A stretch of DNA of 40,261 nt from positions 1-40,261 of the forward strand of contig CABUTR010000016.1 in NCBI GenBank assembly GCA_902494555.1. Direction: 5' to 3'. Made by a program: the position numbers and the translations under genes. Origin of the DNA: an uncultured Collinsella sp. GTDB taxonomy: Bacteria > Actinomycetota > Coriobacteriia > Coriobacteriales > Coriobacteriaceae. Positions 24,802 through 31,206 of this stretch are shown piece by piece. Within the stretch, counting starts at the first letter, position 1; each line of letters starts with the position of its first letter. The notes beneath the pieces are model-generated. The model saw nothing but the letters and a program-made list of their open reading frames with translations, had not been told where the DNA came from and ran no database searches.

Positions 24802-24841
24802 ATGCGGTTGCAGGCACACGGGGTAGTGTCGATATGACCTG

Positions 24842-24875
24842 GGGCCCGCTGGCGCACACGCTGGCGGGCCCTTTT
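24842..24875 (+). terminator. Rho-independent terminator after aguA2
   Basis: GGGCCCGC...GCGGGCCC forms a 13-bp stem, including two G-T pairs, around CACA, followed by TTTT. It starts 41 bp after the stop codon. Confidence 0.85.
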
Positions 24876-24939
24876 GCGTGCGGCGGGCAGCGTTGCACGC
24901 GGGCACTCGGGTCTAAGCGAGGATACCAGGGGCCTTGCT

Positions 24940-24990
24940 TATCGTCGATAGTTGGTCTAGAATCGTCGATAGTCGATGATAGGGGGTAGC
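24940..24990 (+). promoter_or_regulatory. Repeated TATCGTCGATA sites before the AlbA-type regulator
   Basis: ATCGTCGATAGT occurs twice as exact 12-bp direct repeats (24941-24952 and 24962-24973), 21 bp apart, so on the same DNA face. A related AGTCGATGATAG follows. The first copy is part of the odd palindrome TATCG-T-CGATA. The second is 18 bp from the ATG. An autoregulatory operator is likely. Confidence 0.55.
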
Positions 24991-26541
24991 ATGCAGCTTG
25001 TTGAAAGTGAGACCGTGGAGTTCAAGTGCACATTTACCCCTAAGCTGCTCAAAGCTGTGGTGGCGTTTGCCAATTCGAATGGCGGTACCTTGTATATCGG
25101 AATCGACGATTTTGGCAGCATCGTCGGCGTGGACGATATCGATGCCACCATGCTTCAATGCTCTAATGCAATAACCGATGGCGTGTATCCCGACGTTTCT
25201 GAAATCACGACGGTCTCCGCATTGGACATCGATGGCGCAGCGTTGGTGAAAATCGAGGTGGAAGCGGGTCCTCACAAGCCGTACTGCCTGTGCTCGAAGG
25301 GATTTGTTCCCGCCGGGGTATATCGGCGCCTAGGTCCTGCCAACGTTCCTATCGAGATGGCCCAGATCCGCTCGATGATCAAGCGCACCGACGGCGATTA
25401 TTTTGAGACCGCGCGCTCTCATGAACAGAGCTTGACGTTTTTTGAAGCCGAGCGGGTCTTTAGGCGCGCGGAGATTACGTTTGACCAAACCTCTCAAAAG
25501 AATCTCGGCCTTATCGATGAGTTGGGCTTTTACACCAATTTGGCACTGCTGGTCTCTGACCAAAACCCCTTTGCAGTCCGCGCTGGCCTCTTCAACGACG
25601 ATGCGTATACCGAGTTTATCGACCGTCAGGATGGCGAGGGCTCGATCTTCAGGCAGATAGAGGATATCGAACGGTTCCTCAATATATCGAACGCAACGCG
25701 TATGTACTTTGTGCCGGGAAGGCTCGATCGCATAGATAAGGACGACTATCCCCGCGAGGCTGTTCGAGAGGGAATTCTGAACCTGTTTATCCATCGCGAC
25801 TACGAATCTTCGGTGGCGTCTCTTATCAAGATGAGCCGTACGGCGCTTGAATTTACCAATGCGGGAGGGCCGCAGCACATCAGCGTCGAGGAGGCGCTTG
25901 CGGGCGGCTCGGACGCTCGGAATCCAAAGCTGCAACTGCTCTTTTTGCGTCTGGGGATGGTTGAGGCGTTTGGAACGGGCCTCAAGGGGATTCGTGCGCT
26001 CTATGAGGCGGAAGGGTTGGAACCCGAAGTCTGCGCCTACCCTGCAATGTTTAGGTTGTCGCTGCCCAACGTCAACGCCGTGCGCAATTCCTATCTGACG
26101 CCTCGTGGCAATAGCGGTCCCAACTTGCGTGGGGATTACAGCGATTATGAGCAGCTCGAGCGGGAAGGGGCGCTGCCGCCCGATGTTTCGCAGGCGTTTG
26201 CATCCGTGCGAGCGCAGCGAGAGGGGCACGTGTCGATGAATGGCGACTGCGGCCACGAGGTGCGTGCCAAGCTCGTGGAGGAGCTTGGCTTTGATGTTGC
26301 GTGCAAGGCGTCCGCGATGCTACAGGATGTCTCGGACGAGCGACGTGGTGGATACGCTCGCGCCTTGATTCGCTTTGCCCTTGAGCGGCCCCGCGGTTTT
26401 ACGCGCCAGGATGCTTCGGACGCTCTGGGAACTGGGCGCGACGTGACGCTGCGGGTTATCAACGGTTTGCTTGAGGAAGGCGCACTCGTTAAAGAGGGGC
26501 GCGCTCGGGCGACGAGATATCGCGCTGTCGGGCAGGTTTAG
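24991..26541 (+). CDS. AlbA_2/Schlafen-domain putative transcriptional regulator
   Basis: The start is ATG 24991 (MQLVESETVEFKCTFTPKLL, 516 residues) with AGGGGG upstream. The N-terminal 120 residues match the AlbA_2 (Schlafen-like) domain: ESETVEFK, FANSNGGTLYIGIDDFGSIV and GVYRRLGPANVPIE. The middle matches the ATP-binding-like C-terminal domain of these regulators (YPREAVREGILNLFIHRDYE, LEFTNAGGPQHISVEEA, RNPKLQLLFLRLGMVEAFGT). The last 80 residues look like a winged helix (TRQDASDALGTGRDVTLRVI). These proteins are common in gut bacteria and their targets are mostly unknown. Direct repeats right before the gene suggest autoregulation. It has no operon partner. Confidence 0.82.
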   Translation: MQLVESETVEFKCTFTPKLLKAVVAFANSNGGTLYIGIDDFGSIVGVDDIDATMLQCSNAITDGVYPDVSEITTVSALDIDGAALVKIEVEAGPHKPYCLCSKGFVPAGVYRRLGPANVPIEMAQIRSMIKRTDGDYFETARSHEQSLTFFEAERVFRRAEITFDQTSQKNLGLIDELGFYTNLALLVSDQNPFAVRAGLFNDDAYTEFIDRQDGEGSIFRQIEDIERFLNISNATRMYFVPGRLDRIDKDDYPREAVREGILNLFIHRDYESSVASLIKMSRTALEFTNAGGPQHISVEEALAGGSDARNPKLQLLFLRLGMVEAFGTGLKGIRALYEAEGLEPEVCAYPAMFRLSLPNVNAVRNSYLTPRGNSGPNLRGDYSDYEQLEREGALPPDVSQAFASVRAQREGHVSMNGDCGHEVRAKLVEELGFDVACKASAMLQDVSDERRGGYARALIRFALERPRGFTRQDASDALGTGRDVTLRVINGLLEEGALVKEGRARATRYRAVGQV

Positions 26542-26623
26542 GGACGGGCGGTCCGGCCCCCTGGGTTATTCCTGGGCAGAGGCCAAGGGCCGGGTGCCCG
26601 GCGCACCTTGATTGAAGGGGTAC

Positions 26624-27268
26624 TTAGAGCGTGCCTCCGTACATATAGACGATAAATCCGCCACCGGTGTCTTGGCTGTGGTCCTCTAGGATGCGCTTCA
26701 TGTTGAGGTGCTCGTAAAACTGCCAGTCGGAGTTGCAGTCGCTCATCAGAAAGAATTTGGTGCAGCCTGCCTTGGCGAGCTCGGCGCGCGCAAGGTCGAT
26801 GAGCTCGCGGCCGAGTCCCTTGCCCTGCCATTCAGGAACAATGATAATCAAGTTGAGCTGACCCTGGGCATATTCGTTGCCTGTGGCGGCAAAGCGATCC
26901 GCTGTGGCCTTTTCGCGGCTGTCTCCAAAGAGCGAGCCCTCGAGCTTGGCATCGGCGGTCTTTGCCATCTCGGTTGCCTGGGCGAACATCTCGTTATAGC
27001 AGGGCTCCCACGTGGGATTGGTGCGCGGCTTGCCGTCCTCGAAGATGCCGATGCAGCAGGCGGCGATAATGCGGCCCTCGGTCTCGGCGACGAGTGCGAT
27101 GGGGGAGCGCTGCAGCTGCATGGCGATGTTAAAGCGCGCGCAGAAATCGGCAGCTTCGACGTCGCCGCGGTTGCGCAGCGTGTTGCACCACAGCTGGTTG
27201 TAGATGGCGGCGATGCCGGCCAGGTCATCGAGCGTGGCGGCGCGCAGGGTTACGTTGTCAAGGCTCAT
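26624..27268 (-). CDS. GNAT-family N-acetyltransferase
   Basis: I start this at ATG 27268 (MSLDNVTLRAATLDDLAGIA, 214 residues), because AAGGAG lies seven bases before it; an upstream in-frame ATG at 27283 overlaps that site. The GNAT fold shows an N-terminal RAATLDDLAGIAAIYNQLW. The acetyl-CoA-binding strand and loop LIIIVPEWQGKGLGRELIDL is near residue 140 (motif A, Q-x-x-G-x-G type), with FYEHLNMKRI near the C-terminus. A roughly 40-residue insertion lies before motif A (MFAQATEMAKTADAKLEGSL). The acceptor substrate is unknown. Confidence 0.82.
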   Translation of the reverse strand: MSLDNVTLRAATLDDLAGIAAIYNQLWCNTLRNRGDVEAADFCARFNIAMQLQRSPIALVAETEGRIIAACCIGIFEDGKPRTNPTWEPCYNEMFAQATEMAKTADAKLEGSLFGDSREKATADRFAATGNEYAQGQLNLIIIVPEWQGKGLGRELIDLARAELAKAGCTKFFLMSDCNSDWQFYEHLNMKRILEDHSQDTGGGFIVYMYGGTL

Positions 27269-27416
27269 GGAGGCTCCTTCCAAGTTGGGTCAGGCCACCT
27301 CTGAGTGTGACATGGCCGCAGAGCGCCCGCATCAATCATTCGGCAGACGAGCCTCGAATCCTCGGGGACGGAGGGTCCTAAGAAGGAATGAGGGCGGATT
27401 TTCGGACACTTGCTCG

Positions 27417-27484
27417 ATGAGAGTGGATAATCTCCCACTTTTAGCGCTGGTATAGGCCAAAAACGGGAGATTATCCACTCTCAT
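27417..27484. repeat. Perfect 20-bp inverted repeat
   Basis: ATGAGAGTGGATAATCTCCC (27417-27436) is repeated as its exact complement at 27465-27484 around a 28-bp loop with AGCGCT. It forms the left part of a palindrome cluster in the gene-free 27269-27749. No other copy was seen in the window. Confidence 0.7.
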
Positions 27485-27489
27485 TCTGG

Positions 27490-27547
27490 GTAGTCGTTGG
27501 GGACGTTCTTAAACGACCAGTCATTAAAGAACGTCCCCAACGACTAC
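27490..27547. repeat. Palindromic repeat (GTAGTC...GACTAC family), copy 2
   Basis: The left arm starts GTAGTCGTTGGGGACGTTCT and the right arm ends GTCCCCAACGACTAC, with one unpaired base near the centre. Compared with 179-236 it is in the opposite orientation. As at the first site, a family A element is close by, here starting 55 bp to the right. Confidence 0.75.
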
Positions 27548-27601
27548 CCCAAAAGGAGCGTCCCCAAGTGCCAGCTTTGGTAACGATGCTGGTATAAAAA
27601 C

Positions 27602-27749
27602 GTCAGCGAAAACCCGTCAGAGCGAGCAAGGTGCCTTGAAGCGAGGCGGCATTGACCTTTTGGTCATGCCGTCGAAGCTGAAAGGCAGATTGCCGCTCTG
27701 GCGGGTTTGCAGCGTCGGCCGGTTACGGCGTTTGGTAAAACGCCGTAAC
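27602..27749 (-). repeat. Structured downstream element, family A, copy 4
   Basis: Read on the minus strand it begins at the aroF stop. The hairpin GGTTACGGCGTTT/AAACGCCGTAACC comes first, then CCGACGCTGCAAAC. The main hairpin has arms CCCGCCAGAGCG and CGCTCTGACGGG, internal loop AATCT opposite ACCTT, and an apical stem GGCATGACC/GGTCAATGCC with an AAAA loop. It ends GGGTTTTCGCTGAC. It is nearly the same as copy 1, but with one G-T pair in place of G-C. It may terminate aroF. Confidence 0.8.
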
Positions 27750-28781
27750 CTACACCCGCTCCGCGATCTCGTGGATGAGGTAGTCGGTCTTTTCCCAGCC
27801 CAGGCACGGGTCGGTGATGGACTTGCCAAAGACGCCGCCGTCGACAGGCTGGTTGCCGTCCTCCAGGTAGGATTCGATCATAAAGCCCTTGACCAGCTTG
27901 GAGATGGACTCGTTGCGGCGGCAGCTGTCGAGCACCTCCTTGCAAATGCGGTACTGCTCCAGCGGGCGCTTGCCCGAGTTGTCGTGGTTGCAGTCGATGA
28001 CCGCCGCCGGGTTGGCGTAGCCGGCATGCTCGGTATAGCGCTCGGCCAGGCGTTCCAGGTGTTCGTAGTGGTAATTGGGGTAGGTGCGACCGTCGAGACC
28101 GATGTAGCCACGCATGACGGCGTGTGCGAGCGGGTTGCCGTCGCACTCAACCTCCCAGTTGCGGAAGATAAAGCTCTGATGTGCCTGGGCGGCGTAGATG
28201 GAGTTGAGCATGACGGTGGTGGAACCGGCGGTGGGGTTCTTCATGCCGACGGGCACCGAAATGCCGCTCGACACCAGGCGATGCTCCTGGTTTTCGACCG
28301 AGCGCGCGCCCACGGCAACGTAGCTCAGCAAGTCGACGAGGTACTGGTAGTTGGACGGGTAGAGCATCTCGTCGGCGGTAAAGAAACCGGTCTCCTCGAT
28401 GACGCGCAGGTGCATGTGGCGGATGGCCTTGACGCCTTCGAGCAGGTCATCGGGCGCCTCGGGGTCGGGGTTGTGCAGCAGGCCTTTGTAGCCAGTGCCC
28501 TTGGTGCGCGGCTTGTTGGTGTAGACGCGCGGAATGATGATGAGTTTGTCCTTGACCTCTTCGGCGACCTTGGCCAGTCGGTTCATGTACTCAAGCACCG
28601 AGTCCTCGCGGTCGGCAGAGCACGGGCCGATGATGAGCGCTTTGCGTGCGTCCTCGCCGGTAAAGACCTTGGCGACCTCGGCGTCGAATGCCTGCTTTTT
28701 GGCGGTAAGCTCGGCGGAAAGCGGCATTTCCTCGCGGATCTCCATGGGGATCGGCAACCTGCGCTTGAATTCCATGGCCAT
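27750..28781 (-). CDS. 3-deoxy-7-phosphoheptulonate (DAHP) synthase, class I
   Basis: This is the first enzyme of the shikimate pathway, condensing phosphoenolpyruvate and erythrose-4-phosphate. The 343-residue protein matches the AroF/AroG/AroH family: IGPCSADREDSVLEYMNRLA near residue 50, RVYTNKPRTKGTGYKGLL near 86, VGARSVENQEHRLVSSGISV near 155, IDCNHDNSGKRP near 263, and FMIESYLEDGNQP near 297. ATG 28781 has GGAGG seven bases upstream. Which aromatic amino acid gives feedback control cannot be read. It is monocistronic, followed directly by a family A element, and has a long repeat-filled upstream region. Confidence 0.93.
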   Translation of the reverse strand: MAMEFKRRLPIPMEIREEMPLSAELTAKKQAFDAEVAKVFTGEDARKALIIGPCSADREDSVLEYMNRLAKVAEEVKDKLIIIPRVYTNKPRTKGTGYKGLLHNPDPEAPDDLLEGVKAIRHMHLRVIEETGFFTADEMLYPSNYQYLVDLLSYVAVGARSVENQEHRLVSSGISVPVGMKNPTAGSTTVMLNSIYAAQAHQSFIFRNWEVECDGNPLAHAVMRGYIGLDGRTYPNYHYEHLERLAERYTEHAGYANPAAVIDCNHDNSGKRPLEQYRICKEVLDSCRRNESISKLVKGFMIESYLEDGNQPVDGGVFGKSITDPCLGWEKTDYLIHEIAERV

Positions 28782-28885
28782 ATGGGGCCTCCTTTATCAA
28801 TTAACGGCAACAATTGGCGAATTCTCGAATGCTCGGCATTATCCGCTGTCGCACGCTAAAGTGCAAGTGAAACCTGCCGAAAAGG

Positions 28886-28927
28886 GACAGGTTTATTTTG
28901 GTCGGTTTTATCTGGGGAAATGTCGGC
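28886..28927 (+). repeat. 42-bp dispersed repeat, copy 2
   Basis: This is GACAGGTTTATTTTGG...ATCTGGGGAAATGTC, matching the minus strand of 22581-22622 at 38 of 42 positions. Just upstream, AACCTG (28871-28876) can pair with CAGGTT at the repeat start. It lies in the aroF upstream region. Confidence 0.65.
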
Positions 28928-28990
28928 GCTTGCTGGAAGGGGAGGGCCAGCGTACGGCACGCTGGAGCAAGTTGGATCTTCTGCGGCATA

Positions 28991-29227
28991 CCCTGTGGAC
29001 AAAAAATGGCAAATATGAGTACTGTTGCTAGCGTAGTATCATATTGATCTTACAAGATAATAGATACAACAGTAAATATGTTCATTAACGTTGGCACACA
29101 GAAGCATGCACCGGGCATTTTGATCAATTTGAAGGCATATCTAGGCCGCAAAGAGGTCGTTTGGGGCAGTTTTGGCTGTTACTAAAAAGGTGACAGTACT
29201 CATATTTGCCATTTTTTGTCCACGGGG
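28991..29227. mobile_element. MITE-like element with 31-bp perfect terminal inverted repeats
   Basis: GTGGACAAAAAATGGCAAAT... (28995-29025) and its exact 31-bp complement (29193-29223) bound 229 bp; one mismatch further out extends the arms to 28991-29227. The interior is AT-rich and has no credible open frame, unlike the surrounding GC-rich genes. This is the form of a miniature inverted-repeat transposable element. I could not see a clear target-site duplication. The gene-free 28782-29349 otherwise holds the 42-bp repeat and a terminator. Confidence 0.6.
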
Positions 29228-29284
29228 CCTTGAGGGAGGCCGTTAATCAGGTCCCGGGGGAGGCGGTTCGAGGGCCGCAGAACA

Positions 29285-29322
29285 AAAAACGGGGGCACAG
29301 TTCATTCTGCGCCCCCGTTTTT
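29285..29322 (-). terminator. Rho-independent terminator after the exporter operon
   Basis: AAAAACGGGGGC pairs with GCCCCCGTTTTT around a short loop, with a T-run on both strands. It ends the minus-strand marR-ABC-ABC transcript 28 bp past the last stop. Confidence 0.85.
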
Positions 29323-29349
29323 GGGTATTGCGGTTGTTTGCCGCCGGTT

Positions 29350-31206
29350 TTACGCCGCCTCGTCGAACTGCGAGTTGTACAGGTCGGCGTAGAAGCCGCC
29401 TTGGGCGAGCAGCTCGTCGTGCGTGCCCTTCTCGACGATGTCGCCGTCGCGGATCACCAAGATTACGTCGGCGTTGCGGATCGTGGATAGGCGGTGCGCG
29501 ATGACAAAGCTCGTGCGGCCCTGCATCAGCGCATCCATGGCGCGCTGAATAAGCTCCTCGGTGCGGGTATCGACGTTGGAGGTCGCCTCGTCCAAAATCA
29601 GCGCCGGGCGGTCGGCCAAAATGGCGCGGGCGATGGTCACGAGTTGGCGCTGGCCCTGTGAGAGGTTGGTGCCCTCCTCATTGATCATAAAGTCGTAGCC
29701 GCCGGCGAGCGTATGGATAAAGTGGTCGCAGCGTGCGGCGCGCGCGGCGGCCTCGACCTCGGCGTCAGTCGCATCGGGACGTCCGTAGCGGATGTTCTCG
29801 CGGATGGTGCCGTTAAACAGCCAGGTATCCTGCAGCACCATGGCAAACTCGCCGCGCAGTGCCGCGCGGTCCCAGTCGCGCACGTCGACGCCCTCGACGC
29901 GCAGCGAACCGCCGTCCACGTCGTAGAAGCGCTGCAGCAGCTTAATGAGCGTGGTCTTGCCGGCGCCGGTGGGGCCGACGATGGCGATGGTCTGACCGGG
30001 CTGTGCCTCGCAGCTAAAGTCGTGGATGATGGTCTTGTCGGGCGTGTAGCCAAACTTGACGTGGTCGAACTCAACGTGGCCGGGGCGCTTCTCGGGAATC
30101 TGGGCGTCGGCCTTCTGCTCCTCCTCGGGCGCGGCCAAGAACTCAAAGACGCGTTCGGTTGCGGCGGCCATCGACTGCATCGTGTTGCTCACGTTGCCCA
30201 GCTGCTGCACGGGCTGCGTAAAGTTGCGAACGTACTGGATAAAGCTCTGGATGTCGCCGGGCGTGGCATTGCCGGTCAGCGCGAGCTGTGCGCCCACCAC
30301 GACGACGCCCACGTAGCCCATGTTGCCCACCAGGCTCGTAAGCGGCATCATCAGGCCCGACAGGAACTGCGAGCGCCAGCCACTAATAAAGAGACGGTCG
30401 TTTTGACGGTCGAACTCTTCGATCGAGGCCTCGGCGCGGTCGAACACCTGAATGACGTTCTGGCCGGCAAAGTCCTCCTCGATAATGCCGTTGACGGCGC
30501 CCAGAACCTGCTGTTGCTCGCGGAAGTACGGCTGCGAGAAGTGAATCATCACAGTCAGGATAATCGCGGCTGCCGGCAGCGTGAGCACGGTGACGCCGGT
30601 AAGCGGCAGGCTGATCGAAAGCATCATGACGAGCACGCCGATAATCTGCGTCACCGACGTGATGAGCTGCGTCACGCTCTGGTTGAGCGACTGACCCAGC
30701 GTATCGACGTCGTTGGTGATGCGGCTGAGTACGTCTCCCTTGCTGTGGCCGTTGAAGTAACTCATCGGCACGACGGCAATCTTGGCGGCGATCTCCTTGC
30801 GCATGCGATAGCAAATCTTTTGCGTGACGCCGGTCATGAGCCAGCCTTGGATCAGGCTGCAGACAGAGCTCGCCAGATACAGGCAGAGCAAAAAGCCGAG
30901 CGTCTTGGCGATCCAGTCAAAGTCAACGTCGCCGGTGCCGTTGACCTTGGCAACCAGGCCTTCGAACAGCTTGGTCGTAACCTGGCCGAGCACCTTGGGT
31001 CCCACAATGTTAAAGATGACCGAGCACACGGCAAAGGCGACGGCGGCAAACACGGCAATCTTGTGCTGGCCGATATAGCCGAGCAGCTGCCTCATGGTGC
31101 CCTTAAAGTCCTTGGCCTTTTCGCCGCGACGCATGCCGCCCATGCGGCCCATGGGACCACGCTGGCGGGTGGGCTTGGGAATCTGAGTCTTGGTCTCGTC
31201 TGCCAT
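29350..31206 (-). CDS. ABC exporter half-transporter, multidrug/lipid type, second subunit
   Basis: The 618-residue fused permease-ATPase has a basic N-terminal extension, six membrane helices (about residues 45-340) and an ATPase domain with Walker A GPTGAGKTT near 410. It continues with Q-loop FAMVLQDTWLFNG, signature LSQGQRQL near 512, Walker B ALILDEATSNVD and an H-loop His. It starts in a TAATG overlap with the preceding exporter gene, so the two are co-translated and very probably form a heterodimer (LmrCD/TM287-288 type). The upstream MarR gene makes an inducible efflux role likely. The substrate is unknown. Confidence 0.9.
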   Translation of the reverse strand: MADETKTQIPKPTRQRGPMGRMGGMRRGEKAKDFKGTMRQLLGYIGQHKIAVFAAVAFAVCSVIFNIVGPKVLGQVTTKLFEGLVAKVNGTGDVDFDWIAKTLGFLLCLYLASSVCSLIQGWLMTGVTQKICYRMRKEIAAKIAVVPMSYFNGHSKGDVLSRITNDVDTLGQSLNQSVTQLITSVTQIIGVLVMMLSISLPLTGVTVLTLPAAAIILTVMIHFSQPYFREQQQVLGAVNGIIEEDFAGQNVIQVFDRAEASIEEFDRQNDRLFISGWRSQFLSGLMMPLTSLVGNMGYVGVVVVGAQLALTGNATPGDIQSFIQYVRNFTQPVQQLGNVSNTMQSMAAATERVFEFLAAPEEEQKADAQIPEKRPGHVEFDHVKFGYTPDKTIIHDFSCEAQPGQTIAIVGPTGAGKTTLIKLLQRFYDVDGGSLRVEGVDVRDWDRAALRGEFAMVLQDTWLFNGTIRENIRYGRPDATDAEVEAAARAARCDHFIHTLAGGYDFMINEEGTNLSQGQRQLVTIARAILADRPALILDEATSNVDTRTEELIQRAMDALMQGRTSFVIAHRLSTIRNADVILVIRDGDIVEKGTHDELLAQGGFYADLYNSQFDEAA

